A DNA stretch of 64,000 bases from Phycisphaerales bacterium (GCA_009691805.1 SIAK01000007.1:1-64000); one strand, 5' to 3'. Shown: positions 12,000 to 23,438, counted from the first letter of the stretch. Notes: generated by a model from the sequence alone, not told the origin. A program made the numbers and translations.

Positions 12000-12174
12000 G
12001 GTGCCTCCTGAGGTGGGAGTAACTCTCGTGATTCCGAGCATTGGCGGGTGTAGGGGAGCGCCCGCCAAGCCGGACAAGTCGCACACAACTCGCGCTCTTT
12101 CAGACGTACGAAGAAGCCTCGAGGAGAGTTCCCATTGTCGGGGTAACAACCCACTACAATGTTCGCCTTCCCCT

Positions 12175-12248
12175 CGGGGTATAGCTCAGCTTGGTAGAGC
12201 GTCTGGTTTGGGTCCAGAAGGTCGTCGGTTCAACTCCGGCTGCCCCGA
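12175..12248 (+). tRNA. tRNA-Pro (anticodon TGG)
   Basis: cggggta...tgccccg acceptor; D-arm agctcagcttggtagagc; anticodon arm tctgg-tttgggt-ccaga; T-arm gtcggttcaactccggc. Confidence 0.95.
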
Positions 12249-12261
12249 CTTCGTCGAAGAT

Positions 12262-12298
12262 CACACAAGCCGCAGGCAACTGCGGCTTGTGTGTTTTT
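12262..12298 (+). terminator. Rho-independent terminator of tRNA-Pro
   Basis: Perfect 14-bp stem cacacaagccgcag-gcaa-ctgcggcttgtgtg followed by ttttt. Confidence 0.93.
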
Positions 12299-12391
12299 GG
12301 AAACTCCCTTTCCACGCGGCACTTCCAACACAGCGATTGCGCGATCCACCTTCGCATCATTCGCCTTCCATGGAGCCATTACCCTCTCGCT

Positions 12392-14119
12392 ATGCAACAG
12401 CCTGAAGATTGCGTGTCGCCCGCGACTCGCCGCGAATTCTTCTACACACTCGGCGCGTTGAGCGCGTTCGCATCCACAGCAGCGCTCGCGCAGGAAGGTG
12501 CGAGTGAAGTCGCGCCGACTGCGCTGACCGCGCTTGGCGAAATCACGCCTTCCACGATCGAGGTGTGCGAGCGGCTCGCCGGCATTCAGTTCACTCCGGT
12601 CGAACGCGAACAGATGGCGAAGACGGTCGGTGAGCAAGTCGCGTCGTTCCAATCGCGCGCGAAGTTTGGCGAACTCCCGAACGCACTCGCGCCTGCGCAA
12701 GTCTTTCGCGTGATGCTTCCTGGTGAAGCGATGCGCGCGCCCACGAAATCTGCGGAAGATTTTTTCGCGCGCAAGCAATGCAACGCGCCAGCAAGCAGCG
12801 CAGACTTTGACTTCGCGACGATTGAACAACTGAGCGCGTGGATCGTCAACGGCAAAGTCACCTCGCGCCAACTTGTCGAGCGGTCGCTCGCGCGACTTCG
12901 TGCGGTGAACGCTTCGCACTTCTGTGTCATCACACTTGTAGAAGCGCAAGCGCTGCGTGAGGCAGATGCGCTGGATGCAGAAACGCGAGTTGGGAAATCT
13001 CGCGGACCACTGCACGGCATCCCGTATGGATTGAAAGATCTCTTCGACACCGCAAACATCACAACGACATGGGGCGCGGAACCGTGGCGCGATCGCGTGC
13101 CAACAGATGATGCTGCAATCGTCACGCGCTTGCGCGACGCGGGCGCGGTGCTTGTTGCAAAGACCGCACTCGGCGCGCTTGCGTACGGAGATATATGGTT
13201 CGGTGGAACATGTCGCAATCCTTGGAATCCAACGCAAGGATCCTCAGGATCAAGCGCGGGAAGCGCGTCGGTTGTCGCGAGTGGATGCGTGCCCTTTGCA
13301 ATCGGCACAGAAACACTTGGCTCCATCGTTTCTCCTTGCACGCGCTGCGGAACCACGGGGTTGCGACCGACGTTCGGCAGAGTTTCGCGACATGGTGCGA
13401 TGGCGCTCTGCTGGTCCTGGGACAAAGTTGGACCCATCGCGCGCAGTGTGATTGACACGGGAATCGTGCTTGAAGTTCTCAACGCGCAAGACGATCGCGA
13501 TCCATCAAGCGTTGCTGTCGCGTTCACCGCGCCTCGCATGCCGAACGCGAAGGGTTTTCGCGTTGGATACGACAAGCGCTGGTTTGAAGGGAGCAATGCA
13601 GCATCCAAGGTTTCACTCGACGCATTGACGCAAGGTGGCGCAGTTCTCGTTGAGAAAGAGATCACACCTCCATGTGATCCATCCGTGCTTGTGACTGGTT
13701 TGATGTGCGAGGCCGCCGCATGCTTTGAACAACTCACGCGATCCAATGCGGATGACACGCTCGCGTGGCAAGCAGACGAAGCGTGGCCAAACTCGTTTCG
13801 CCAAACATGGTTTGTGCCTGCGATCGAGTTCGTCCAAGCAGAACGCATACGTCGACGGTTTATGGAATGGATGCGCATCGCGCTCGCCGATTGTGACGCG
13901 CTCGTACTGCCGCCCTTCGCGGGAGGCTTGCTCGTCATCACGAATGCAACCGGTCATCCAACGCTTTGCATGCGCGAAGGATTCGATAGCGCGAATGAAC
14001 CACGTTCGATCACACTCATCGGCCATCCATTTGACGAGGCATCGCTCCTGAAGATCGGCTCCGCGCTCGAAGCGACGCTTGATGTCGCGCGGATGCGACC
14101 AGAATTGCTGCAGATGTAA
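12392..14119 (+). CDS. amidase (amidase signature family), exported
   Basis: GIPYGLKDLFDTANITTTWG, GSSGSSAGSASVVASGCVPFAIGTETLGSIVSP (Ser-Ser-Lys triad region); Tat/Sec-like N-terminus TRREFFYTLGALSAFASTAALAQE. Confidence 0.92.
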   Translation: MQQPEDCVSPATRREFFYTLGALSAFASTAALAQEGASEVAPTALTALGEITPSTIEVCERLAGIQFTPVEREQMAKTVGEQVASFQSRAKFGELPNALAPAQVFRVMLPGEAMRAPTKSAEDFFARKQCNAPASSADFDFATIEQLSAWIVNGKVTSRQLVERSLARLRAVNASHFCVITLVEAQALREADALDAETRVGKSRGPLHGIPYGLKDLFDTANITTTWGAEPWRDRVPTDDAAIVTRLRDAGAVLVAKTALGALAYGDIWFGGTCRNPWNPTQGSSGSSAGSASVVASGCVPFAIGTETLGSIVSPCTRCGTTGLRPTFGRVSRHGAMALCWSWDKVGPIARSVIDTGIVLEVLNAQDDRDPSSVAVAFTAPRMPNAKGFRVGYDKRWFEGSNAASKVSLDALTQGGAVLVEKEITPPCDPSVLVTGLMCEAAACFEQLTRSNADDTLAWQADEAWPNSFRQTWFVPAIEFVQAERIRRRFMEWMRIALADCDALVLPPFAGGLLVITNATGHPTLCMREGFDSANEPRSITLIGHPFDEASLLKIGSALEATLDVARMRPELLQM

Positions 14120-14153
14120 ACGCACCCCGCCCCTGTTAGACTCCCGCCCACCC

Positions 14154-14543
14154 ATGAGCGAGCCCGGCCAACTCATCCAGTACCTACCCGTTGCCGTCGT
14201 CATCGTGATGGCGATCGGATTCGTCGCGATCAACATCATCGCAAGCGCAGTCCTCGGACCGCATGCACCAGGCGCGATCAAGGGGCTCGCGTATGAATCG
14301 GGTATGGATCCAATCGGCAGCACCAAGAAGCGATTCAGCATTCGTTTCTACATGCTCGCGATGACCTTTCTCCTGTTCGACGTTGAAATCATCTTCCTCT
14401 ACCCCTGGGCAGTGACTTATTCGCAACTCGAGCCCGGCAGCGCCGACGCGCGCCTCTACCTCGGCCGCATCCTCTTCTTCATCCTGACGTCGATCGTCGC
14501 CTATATATATGCCTGGAAAAAGGGCGTCTTCCGCTGGGATTGA
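14154..14543 (+). CDS. nuoA: NADH-quinone oxidoreductase subunit A
   Basis: YESGMDPIGSTKKRFSIRFYMLAMTFLLFDVEIIFLYPWAV is diagnostic of NuoA. Confidence 0.95.
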   Translation: MSEPGQLIQYLPVAVVIVMAIGFVAINIIASAVLGPHAPGAIKGLAYESGMDPIGSTKKRFSIRFYMLAMTFLLFDVEIIFLYPWAVTYSQLEPGSADARLYLGRILFFILTSIVAYIYAWKKGVFRWD

Positions 14544-14570
14544 GAGGCGTGAGTAGTTGAGCGCTCGCGT

Positions 14571-15323
14571 TTATCTGGATCGCTTGAAAAGTAGTACGTG
14601 CTGTTGGGGCAACTCGTCAAGGGTTTTCACTGACGTGAAGCCTGCGGCTTCCATCTCTGCTTTTGCTTGCGCCGCGCTCATCTTGTGGCGCAGCTTGATT
14701 GCGACGGTCTCGTCTTCGAGTCGATACTCGACTAGCACCACGATGCCTTCGGGCTTCATCGCGGCGCGCAATGTTCGCATCATCTCTGCGGGATGAGAGA
14801 ACTCGTGATACGCATCCACAAGAAGCGCGAGATCGACGGAGTTCGGCTCAAGACCACAATCATCAATCTTGCCGAGCATCGGCATGACATTCAACATGCC
14901 TTCGTCGCGCGCGCGCTGCTCGAGCACCGCGAGCATCTCCGGCTGAATATCCGTTGCGTAGACGACGCCTTCGGGCACGAGTCGCGCGAGTCGCGTCGTG
15001 AAGTAACCGCTTCCCGCGCCGATGTCCGCGATGGCATCGCTCGCACGAATCGGAAGCATCCGCATCAAGAGATCAGTGCGCTCTTCCTGTTCACGCTCAC
15101 TGCGCTCGAGCCAATCAAGTCCCGTGTGTCCCATGACCTCAGCAATCTCGCGACCCATGTACGTCTTGCCGCTGCCACCGTCGCCAGGTGCACACGTCCC
15201 GTAGACCGATGCGACTTCAAGCGGCACCGCGCTCTCCTTCGCCGCGATATCTGCACGATCGCCACAACTGCACAAACTCAGACTTGTGCATGCAAGTGCG
15301 ATGTGTAGAAAGTTGTACGTCAT
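14571..15323 (-). CDS. class I SAM-dependent methyltransferase with lipoprotein-type signal peptide
   Basis: IADIGAGSGYFTTRLARLVPEGVVYATDI; N-terminus MTYNFLHIALACTSLSLCSCGDRA. Confidence 0.85.
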   Translation of the reverse strand: MTYNFLHIALACTSLSLCSCGDRADIAAKESAVPLEVASVYGTCAPGDGGSGKTYMGREIAEVMGHTGLDWLERSEREQEERTDLLMRMLPIRASDAIADIGAGSGYFTTRLARLVPEGVVYATDIQPEMLAVLEQRARDEGMLNVMPMLGKIDDCGLEPNSVDLALLVDAYHEFSHPAEMMRTLRAAMKPEGIVVLVEYRLEDETVAIKLRHKMSAAQAKAEMEAAGFTSVKTLDELPQQHVLLFKRSR

Positions 15324-17365
15324 CCGCCGCGAGCCTTTCCTGCCTTCATTGTGACGGTGATCGTCATTTCTTTGCCTGCGCGAAGCAATCGAATCTCAAC
15401 CTTGTCGCCAACTTTGCATGCGCGGAGTTTTTCCATCATCACTGCTGTGGATAAGAGTTCGTCACCGTTCCATGCGAGCAACAGATCGCCTTCCTTGATG
15501 CCCGCGTCCGCAGCGCTCGTGCCTTCACTCACGCCTTCAACCTTCACGCCTATTGCACCATCTTCGGCCATGCCTGGTTGCACACCAAGTCGCACGGCCG
15601 CGTATCCGCGATCTTGTCCGCGCGTGGTTCCATCTGCGTTCGTCGCACTTTCAAAGACCAGTCGATCCGTCTCGAGCGCGCGCCACATCGCAATCTTGCC
15701 TGCGAGATCTATGACCTTCTTCGCGCCTTGCGGAGTGACTGTGTATCCCTTGTCTTGCGGCTTGTGATACGAATCATGCACGCCTGTGAAGAAGAAAAGC
15801 ACGGGAATGCCAGCGCCATAGAAGTTCGCGTGATCGCTTGGACCACGGCCACTCGGATCTGCGCGAATCGTGAGGCCACTCGCGACAAAGAATGGACGAA
15901 GGCTCTCAAGGAATCCAGTCGCGCTTCCCACGCCGCCGACTTCAAGATCGTTCGATCGCAATCGTCCAATCATGTCGAGGTTCAGCATGAAGTCGACCTT
16001 GTCGGCGGGAATCGACGGACTCTTGATGAACGCGCGCGAACCGTTGAGTCCAACTTCTTCTGCGCTGAATGCGAGGAAAAGAATGCTGCGCACATTGGCG
16101 TCGTCGCCCATCGCCTCATACGCCTCGCTGAGTTGCTTGGTGAGCAGCAGCATGCCTGATGTGCCCGACGCATTGTCATCTGCGCCAGGATGCAAGACGC
16201 CGCGGTTGTTGGAATCCGCGCCGTAGTAGCCGAACCCAACGTGATCGTAGTGCGCGCCGATGACGATCCACTCATCCGCAAGCGCGCCCTTGCCGAGAAG
16301 GATGCCGCCAATATTTTCCGTGGTCAGTTTGCCGTCATCGAGCGAAGTCGAGAGCGTCGCCGCTGCAGTCTCCGCGAAGTACAGCGTCTTGATCTCGCCT
16401 GCATCCGCAAGCGCGCGCAAGGTTGCAAGTGAGCGGTGCTCGCTATCGGCTGCGCTCAACATCGGTTCCGCAAATGCTGCGTCGACAACAACGCACGGCA
16501 TATCGCGCGCGCCGCCGAGTTGACCGACGGGCAGCGTTTCAAGATTCGACTTCTTTCCCGCGTAATTTGGGGGTTCGACGACCATGATGCCCGCTGCATG
16601 GCGACTCGCGAGCGCGTCGATTTTCTGTCGGAGACTCGAGTCTGCCGTGAATCGTCCATCCTCGCCCCACGCACTCTTGCCATCTTCACGCAACGGTTCA
16701 CCCCGGAACACAACGGCAATGCGCCCTGCAAGATCTTCGCCTTCAGCAAAGCTCGAGTACCCATCCTTGCCGTCAGCAATCGCGTATCCGCAGAACGCGA
16801 GCGGCGCGGTCACCTCTGCACTCGCGCTGCACTTCAACGTTGCGACTTCGCCCTTCGCTGCTTCTGTGCCTTCGAATTTCAACGCGACTGTGAGCTCTTT
16901 CGGTTGCCCGCCGGGCAGTTCGAACTTCTGTCGCCACGCGGTCGCGCCACGATCGGAGGCGTTTTCAAACGCGGGTGTCAGTCCGCGTTGCTCCATCCAG
17001 AACTGAATGTACTGCGCTGCATGCTCGATGCCCTCACTGCCAGGCACACGACCTTCGAACCAAGGGTTTGAAAGCGTTTGCACATGTTGATACCACTCGA
17101 TCGCATCAGGCCCAAGGTCGGTGAGAATCTGCGCAAGCGATGCGTCGTCTGCATTCACACGCACGAATGATTCAGGCGGGCTGTAACTGTACACACTGAC
17201 AGGACCAACAATAATTTCGGGCTTACTCGGAGTCTTAGGCGCGTCTGCATCTTGCGGAAAACCGAAGGCGACATTGCACAAGAGCATGCAAGCAACACCC
17301 GCAATGGAACTGCATGCGAGCGAGAAACTTGGGCGACGGATCGATGTGGTCAATGAAGGCTCCAA
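15320..17365 (-). CDS. M28 family peptidase with PDZ domain, exported
   Basis: VIGAHYDHVGFG, HPGADDNASGTSGMLLL, AFSAEEVGLNGS; C-terminal PDZ GVSEGTSAADAGIKEGDLLLAWNGDEL. Confidence 0.93.
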   Translation of the reverse strand: MEPSLTTSIRRPSFSLACSSIAGVACMLLCNVAFGFPQDADAPKTPSKPEIIVGPVSVYSYSPPESFVRVNADDASLAQILTDLGPDAIEWYQHVQTLSNPWFEGRVPGSEGIEHAAQYIQFWMEQRGLTPAFENASDRGATAWRQKFELPGGQPKELTVALKFEGTEAAKGEVATLKCSASAEVTAPLAFCGYAIADGKDGYSSFAEGEDLAGRIAVVFRGEPLREDGKSAWGEDGRFTADSSLRQKIDALASRHAAGIMVVEPPNYAGKKSNLETLPVGQLGGARDMPCVVVDAAFAEPMLSAADSEHRSLATLRALADAGEIKTLYFAETAAATLSTSLDDGKLTTENIGGILLGKGALADEWIVIGAHYDHVGFGYYGADSNNRGVLHPGADDNASGTSGMLLLTKQLSEAYEAMGDDANVRSILFLAFSAEEVGLNGSRAFIKSPSIPADKVDFMLNLDMIGRLRSNDLEVGGVGSATGFLESLRPFFVASGLTIRADPSGRGPSDHANFYGAGIPVLFFFTGVHDSYHKPQDKGYTVTPQGAKKVIDLAGKIAMWRALETDRLVFESATNADGTTRGQDRGYAAVRLGVQPGMAEDGAIGVKVEGVSEGTSAADAGIKEGDLLLAWNGDELLSTAVMMEKLRACKVGDKVEIRLLRAGKEMTITVTMKAGKARGG

Positions 17366-17517
17366 AAAAGCGGACGCGACGCAAAATCTCGACAGATCCG
17401 CAGTGTACGACTTCGTGGAACCCCACTGAAATGGAAGGGTTCCCTCGATGCGATCGGCTACGCTTTGCGTCCCGCATTCGCAATCGCGACATGAGTACCT
17501 GTTGAGCCGACCCCGTT

Positions 17518-20442
17518 ATGAATACCGTGAAGAACGCACCGACATCGAACTCCTCGCTCTCTCTCCTCGGACCCACCGATACGTTTTTCCATCGGCACGT
17601 CCCGCACACGCAAGAAGATGTCGCGGCAATGCTCGGCGCGTGCGGCTACTCCGATCTCAGCGCGTTTTTGAACCATGCGATTCCAACTTCCATCCGCTCA
17701 ACGCGCCCGATGGAGATTGACGATCCAACGAAGTCGGGCAACTTTGCGGCACGCGGGGAAGCCGAAACACTGACGGCGATCAAGGCACTCGCCTCGAAGA
17801 ACAAGGTGTTCCGTTCCTACATCGGCATGGGATACACCGACACGATTGTGCCTGGCGTGATCCTGCGCAACATCCTCGAAAACCCGGCGTGGTACACGGC
17901 GTACACGCCCTACCAAGCGGAAATCGCGCAAGGTCGATTGGAAGCGCTGCTGAATTTTCAAACGATGATTGCGGAGCTCACAGGCCTGCCGCTCGCTGGT
18001 GCGTCGCTCTTGGATGAAGGCACCGCCGCGGCGGAAGCGATGAACATGTGCTTCGGGATCACGGGCGAAACGCGCACGAAGTTTTTCGTCGCGGAGGATT
18101 GCCATCCACAAACGATCGCTGTCGTCGAGACTCGCGCGAAGTGGCTCGGTCTTGAAATCGTCATTGGCAATCCGCTGACGTTTGAACCAGGCGATGCATT
18201 CTGTGGCGCACTTGTGCAGTACCCGACGACCGATGGTCGCATCGAGTGCTACCAATCGCTCACGACGCGCGTGCATGCATGCGGCGCACTCATGGTTGCT
18301 GCTTGTGATCCGCTCGCACTCGTGGTCTTGGCGCCACCCGCGAGTTGGGGCGCTGACATTGCTGTCGGCAGCGCGCAACGATTCGGCGTGCCGATGGGGT
18401 TTGGTGGCCCGCACGCTGGTTTCATTGCAACCAGCGACGCGTATGTACGCAAGCTTCCAGGTCGCATCATTGGCGTGTCGCGCGATGTGCATGGCAACCG
18501 CGCGCTTCGCATGGCGATTCAAACGCGCGAGCAGCACATTCGCCGAGATAAGGCGACGTCCAACATTTGTACTGCGCAGGTGTTGCTTGCTGTGATGGCG
18601 GGCATGTACGGCACCTATCACGGACCCGAAGGACTTCGCAACATCGCCACGCGAGTGCATCGATTGACGAGCACGCTTGCACGCGCGCTCACCAAGCTTG
18701 GTCACAATTGCGGCGACGGCGCGTTCTTCGACACGCTTCGTGTGAAACTCGGCAACGGCATGATTGCGACGGACGTTCACGCACTCGCGACACAACACAA
18801 GGTGAACCTGCGCAGTTATGGCGATGGCTCCATCGGACTCACGCTTGATGAAGCGACGACGGAAGTCGAACTCACCACACTGCTCAAGATCTTCGTGGGC
18901 ACGCGCGCAGCGTCAACCACACTCACCGCCTGCGACGGTTGCATTCCCGCAGTGTTCACGCGCACTGCTCCGATGATGCAGCACGAAGTGTTCAACCGCT
19001 ATCACGGTGAGCATGAAATGCTTCGCTACATCAATCGCTTGGCGTCGAAAGATCTTTCGATGGTGCATTCGATGATCACGCTCGGCTCGTGCACGATGAA
19101 GCTGAATGCGACGAGCGAAATGATTCCTGTGACGTGGCCAGAGTTTGGACAGATGCATCCATTCGCGCCGCGCGATCAATGGCAGGGTTACGCGGAACTC
19201 TTCCGCACCCTTGAACTGTGGCTCTGCGAAGCGACAGGATTTGCGGCGATGAGTTTGCAGCCCAACGCGGGCTCGCAGGGCGAATACGCTGGTTTACTCG
19301 TCATTCGCGCCTATCACGAACATCGCGGCGACATGCAACGCGATGTTTGTCTCATTCCTGTTTCCGCACACGGCACGAATCCCGCGTCTGCGGTCGTTGC
19401 AGGCATGCGCGTGATTCCGGTGGCGTGCGATAGCGCGGGCAACATTGATCTCGTAGATCTTGCGAAGCGCGCAGAGGAACATTCCGCGCAACTCGGTGCA
19501 TTCATGATGACCTATCCGTCTACGCACGGCGTGTTCGAAGAAGCGGTGAAGGACGCTTGCGCGATCGTCCACAAACACGGTGGTCAGGTGTACATGGACG
19601 GCGCGAACATGAACGCGCAGGTTGGACTCACGAGCCCTGGTCACATCGGCGCGGATGTTTGCCACCTCAACTTGCACAAGACATTCTGCATTCCGCATGG
19701 TGGTGGCGGTCCCGGCATGGGACCCATCGGCGTCGCGGCGCACTTGAAAGATTTCCTTCCTGGCCATCCTGTCATGCGACCTGAATCTGCGGGTCGCCAT
19801 GCGATCGGTCCAGTTTCCTCCGCGCCCTACGGCAGTGCTTCCATCTTGCCGATTCCGTGGATGTACATCGCGATGTTGGGCGCGGACGGATTACGCAAGT
19901 GCACGGAGATGGCGATTCTCAATGCCAACTACATGGCTTCGCGATTGAAGTTGCACTACTCAATCGTCTACGCGAATCAACATGGACTCTGCGCGCACGA
20001 ATTCATCCTCGACTTCCGCCCGTTTGACAAGAGTGCTGGTGTGAAGATCGACGACGTTGCGAAGCGATTGATGGACTACGGATTCCATGCGCCGACGATG
20101 AGTTGGCCCGTACCTGGCACGCTCATGATCGAACCAACCGAGAGTGAAGCGAAGGCGGAACTCGATCGATTCTGCGACGCGCTCATTGCAATTCGAGCGG
20201 AGATTCGTGCGATTGAAGAGGGCAACGCGCCGCGTGATGACAATGTGCTCAAGCACGCGCCACACACAGTTGCGGCAGTGAGCGCAGACACCTGGACGCA
20301 TGCATATTCACGCGAAGTTGCTGCGTATCCAGCGCCGTGGCTCAAGGATTACAAGTTCTGGCCGGCAGTTGGTCGCGTTGACAATCCCTACGGCGATCGC
20401 AATCTCGTGTGCGCGTGTGAACCCATGAGTTCGTATTCCTAA
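17518..20442 (+). CDS. gcvP: glycine dehydrogenase (aminomethyl-transferring), P protein
   Basis: 974 aa; [75 protein letters not shown] (PLP Lys). Confidence 0.98.
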   Translation: MNTVKNAPTSNSSLSLLGPTDTFFHRHVPHTQEDVAAMLGACGYSDLSAFLNHAIPTSIRSTRPMEIDDPTKSGNFAARGEAETLTAIKALASKNKVFRSYIGMGYTDTIVPGVILRNILENPAWYTAYTPYQAEIAQGRLEALLNFQTMIAELTGLPLAGASLLDEGTAAAEAMNMCFGITGETRTKFFVAEDCHPQTIAVVETRAKWLGLEIVIGNPLTFEPGDAFCGALVQYPTTDGRIECYQSLTTRVHACGALMVAACDPLALVVLAPPASWGADIAVGSAQRFGVPMGFGGPHAGFIATSDAYVRKLPGRIIGVSRDVHGNRALRMAIQTREQHIRRDKATSNICTAQVLLAVMAGMYGTYHGPEGLRNIATRVHRLTSTLARALTKLGHNCGDGAFFDTLRVKLGNGMIATDVHALATQHKVNLRSYGDGSIGLTLDEATTEVELTTLLKIFVGTRAASTTLTACDGCIPAVFTRTAPMMQHEVFNRYHGEHEMLRYINRLASKDLSMVHSMITLGSCTMKLNATSEMIPVTWPEFGQMHPFAPRDQWQGYAELFRTLELWLCEATGFAAMSLQPNAGSQGEYAGLLVIRAYHEHRGDMQRDVCLIPVSAHGTNPASAVVAGMRVIPVACDSAGNIDLVDLAKRAEEHSAQLGAFMMTYPSTHGVFEEAVKDACAIVHKHGGQVYMDGANMNAQVGLTSPGHIGADVCHLNLHKTFCIPHGGGGPGMGPIGVAAHLKDFLPGHPVMRPESAGRHAIGPVSSAPYGSASILPIPWMYIAMLGADGLRKCTEMAILNANYMASRLKLHYSIVYANQHGLCAHEFILDFRPFDKSAGVKIDDVAKRLMDYGFHAPTMSWPVPGTLMIEPTESEAKAELDRFCDALIAIRAEIRAIEEGNAPRDDNVLKHAPHTVAAVSADTWTHAYSREVAAYPAPWLKDYKFWPAVGRVDNPYGDRNLVCACEPMSSYS

Positions 20443-20463
20443 ACGCGAATGCGCGAATCGAAA

Positions 20464-21546
20464 CTAGCGCGAGGGTGGCATGCCTTCGAGCGAAGGTGGT
20501 TCAAACTTCAATTGCTGCACTTTCCATGCGGGAAGTCGGAACTCCCACGCCTTGTGCGCGTCGTTCCATGCTGCCCAATCAGGCACTTGAGGATCTCCGC
20601 CGTACTTGTACTTCGCGTTGACTTCGCCGTTGAGTCCCGCGTCGGGCTTGGGTGCACCTTCATGCGGCGTGATTTCGAATCGCACCCACATCCGATCGCC
20701 TTCAGTTACGCCATGCACAACCACGCGCGCGCGCAGTGAATCAAACACGATCGTCTGCGTCGGCGCATCCGCGAGCGGTGTCGTGTGCGCAAGACGAACG
20801 TCATCGAACTCAAGTCGCGAGAGCCAAGAAGGAAGCATGGACTCTGCTTCGTGGATGCGCTCTGGTGTCCACTGCTCCTTCGATGCTTCCGATGCTGTTG
20901 CGGTCCACACTTTGCCGTATGGATCCCGCGTCAACGACAAGCCATCAAACTCTGCGCTATGCACTTCACCATCGGGGAGCGACAAGAGCGTCGTGTCCAT
21001 CCAACGCTGCGGTTCCACATCCACCGAGACCGAGCCTCGGCAACGCCAACACTGCGTCTCGCTCAACATCCGCAGGTACTGCGTTCGCGGCTTCGCGCGC
21101 TCTTGTCCGATGACGTATTCGGCGAACGGTGCGCTTGACGCACTTCCATCCGGCGTGTCAAACAAGCGAACAAGCGCGCCCACGGACGCTTCCGTCGCTG
21201 GCCACGCAAGCGCAAGTTCACCGAATTTCTCGGGTTTCGCAGTCATCGCAGCATCCTTTTCGAGAGATGCGAGACCGTTTACGAGTCCTGCGACCTGTGC
21301 TGTTGATGCGGGATATCCATCACTTGTCGCCAACTTCCATGCCCCAGCGGCATCGCGCGTCAAGATGATCGCATCCGTGCCGCGCTGCACTTCAATGCGC
21401 GAAATCGCGCTGATGCGTTGCGCGAGTTCAGGCGCAAACGCACCTACCGAGTCCGTCGCATCCTTTGTCTGGCTCAGCATCAAGACATAAGCACTCGCCG
21501 TGAGGAGGAGCACCACAAACCCAAGGACAGTAATTTTCCCTTTCAT
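20464..21546 (-). CDS. DUF4340-like exported protein
   Basis: N-terminal TM MKGKITVLGFVVLLLTASAYVLML; ISRIEVQRGTDAIILTRDAAGAWKLATSDGYPA pattern; coupled to the GldG-like gene. Confidence 0.7.
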   Translation of the reverse strand: MKGKITVLGFVVLLLTASAYVLMLSQTKDATDSVGAFAPELAQRISAISRIEVQRGTDAIILTRDAAGAWKLATSDGYPASTAQVAGLVNGLASLEKDAAMTAKPEKFGELALAWPATEASVGALVRLFDTPDGSASSAPFAEYVIGQERAKPRTQYLRMLSETQCWRCRGSVSVDVEPQRWMDTTLLSLPDGEVHSAEFDGLSLTRDPYGKVWTATASEASKEQWTPERIHEAESMLPSWLSRLEFDDVRLAHTTPLADAPTQTIVFDSLRARVVVHGVTEGDRMWVRFEITPHEGAPKPDAGLNGEVNAKYKYGGDPQVPDWAAWNDAHKAWEFRLPAWKVQQLKFEPPSLEGMPPSR

Positions 21547-23438
21547 GCGCCCTTCTCCTGCTGCGTATCTGCATGCATGCGTTCTCGTCGCCAACGCAGC
21601 AGTGACCAAATCGTCAACACCACCGCGACGGCGAGCGGCCACACGACAACATGTAACAACATGAGTCGCCGGCCGAGTTGTTCAATCTCTTCGCGCATGG
21701 AAAATTGCACGTCGCGCAATTCGCGCTTGGCGGTCACCACCTTCACTTCAAGTGCCTTCAATTCCGCTGCTTGTTCAGGCGAAAGCGTAATGACGCTCTG
21801 CGGCGCAAGTTCCACACCTTCGCCTTGAAGTCGCTGCAGGTCGGCAATCTTGAATTCCGTCTTTTGAATGTCGGTGCGTAACGCCTCTTCACGCGTGAGA
21901 TAGCGAGCTTCCGCCTCTTTGCGAATCATCGCGACACGCGTGAATGGTCGACGGAAATCACCGCGCGCTCGCAACTCTGCAAGGGTAGAGGACCCGCCCA
22001 TCTGTTCAAGCATGTTCACCACGAGCGCGCCGTTGTCAGAGACCGTGCGCGTGCCTTGGTCTGAGGATTGCAACCAGGTGCGATCATCAAGGAGATCCGC
22101 ATCCGCAAGCACAATGAGATTCGCCGTGCCCTTCGCGCGCTGCCCATGCGCATCCGCAAACGCGCTCTCGAACGGACCTCGCACGCGCGCGACAAGTGTG
22201 CGCGCAAGATCATCGCTCTTGAAATCGCGAATCAACTGATCCGCCTTGCCAAAGTAGCCCAACTTCATCGCCTGAAGAAGCTGCGAATCCTTCGTTGTGG
22301 AAATGATCGGCTCGAGTGTTGTGGTCGCGCCTTCAAGTACTTCGATCGAACCTGCGCTCATGATGTTCACCGTTGACAACGGCGATGTCACGGGATCTTT
22401 CGTCGAGAGATTCTCTTTGCGCAACGAGAGCCAAACGGGATAGTCGAGATCCATCACGACACCAGTAGGGGTCTGAGATTGGATGCGTGTCGACGTGCCG
22501 CGATCAGCCACCACGAGATGCCCGCCATTGCCTGCATCGACGGGGAATTGCAACCCCCACGACGCAAGCAATGCACCAACATTGAAGTCCGTGCCCTTGC
22601 CTGTGTCGCCAAACTTCTCCGCGTTGGGATCCGTTTCGCACCATGGATCAAGAAACAAAATCGTCGGTTTCCCCGCGAGAATCCATGCATCAAGCGCACG
22701 CAGTGTTGCCTCGCTGAGTTGACGCGGCTGCACGACCACGAGCACACCAAGGTCCTCAGGAATCGCCGTCGCATCTTGCGCGACGGTGACGAAATCAAAG
22801 AGCTGCTTGAGCTGCTGCGTGATGATGGGCTCTCGACCGCCCTGCTCAGGATGACTCGGATCAAAGCGCTGCGCAGGCAACGTTGAAAGCCAACCGATCT
22901 TCGGTTTGGTATCACGACCGACAGTCAAGATGCGACGCGCGAGTTCATACTCAAGAAATGGTTCCTGCTCAGTCGCAAGATATGGAATCACTTCTGTGCG
23001 ATCGGTACTACCACGCACGACGAGACCGAGTGTGAGTGTGCGACCTGTGCCATCCACACTCAACGGCGAGAGCCCACTGGATCGGGCAATCTCTTCCGCT
23101 TCGGAGAATGGCTGCGGATCAATCTCCTTCAATTGCAACTTGCCATCCGACACCGCGCAAACTTCCACCAAGAACTCGCGCACCCGCTGCGCATACGCAC
23201 GAAGTTGCGGTGCATCGGTTCCTTGTTCGGCAGTCCAATACAACTCGAGTTGCACGGGCTCATCCAACTGCTCCGCGATTTTCGCCATGCCTGGAGAGAC
23301 GCTATAGAGTCGCTCTTGCGTCAAGTCGAGACGCGCGAAACGCAGCGTCGACCAGAGCACCATGTTGATCGCCGCAAAGCCAACGACCGCAGCAACAACA
23401 GCGAAGAGGGTGAAAGTTCGTTTATCAGAACGAGCCAT
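21543..23438 (-). CDS. GldG-like ABC transporter auxiliary protein
   Basis: DLTQERLYSVSPGMAKIAEQLDEPVQLELYWT...RVREFLVEVCAVSDGKLQLKEIDP; C-terminal TM. Confidence 0.85.
   Translation of the reverse strand: MARSDKRTFTLFAVVAAVVGFAAINMVLWSTLRFARLDLTQERLYSVSPGMAKIAEQLDEPVQLELYWTAEQGTDAPQLRAYAQRVREFLVEVCAVSDGKLQLKEIDPQPFSEAEEIARSSGLSPLSVDGTGRTLTLGLVVRGSTDRTEVIPYLATEQEPFLEYELARRILTVGRDTKPKIGWLSTLPAQRFDPSHPEQGGREPIITQQLKQLFDFVTVAQDATAIPEDLGVLVVVQPRQLSEATLRALDAWILAGKPTILFLDPWCETDPNAEKFGDTGKGTDFNVGALLASWGLQFPVDAGNGGHLVVADRGTSTRIQSQTPTGVVMDLDYPVWLSLRKENLSTKDPVTSPLSTVNIMSAGSIEVLEGATTTLEPIISTTKDSQLLQAMKLGYFGKADQLIRDFKSDDLARTLVARVRGPFESAFADAHGQRAKGTANLIVLADADLLDDRTWLQSSDQGTRTVSDNGALVVNMLEQMGGSSTLAELRARGDFRRPFTRVAMIRKEAEARYLTREEALRTDIQKTEFKIADLQRLQGEGVELAPQSVITLSPEQAAELKALEVKVVTAKRELRDVQFSMREEIEQLGRRLMLLHVVVWPLAVAVVLTIWSLLRWRRERMHADTQQEKGA

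Noticed and set aside
12586-13941. 451-aa minus ORF opposite the amidase
   Set aside because: Antisense to a clear amidase-signature protein; no domain signature.
14554-14566. tagttgagcgctc shared with repeat copy C
   Set aside because: Only 13 nt, no hairpins or linker; too short to call a remnant.
17366-17517. Glycine riboswitch upstream of gcvP
   Set aside because: Interval is short and contains no recognisable glycine aptamer core.
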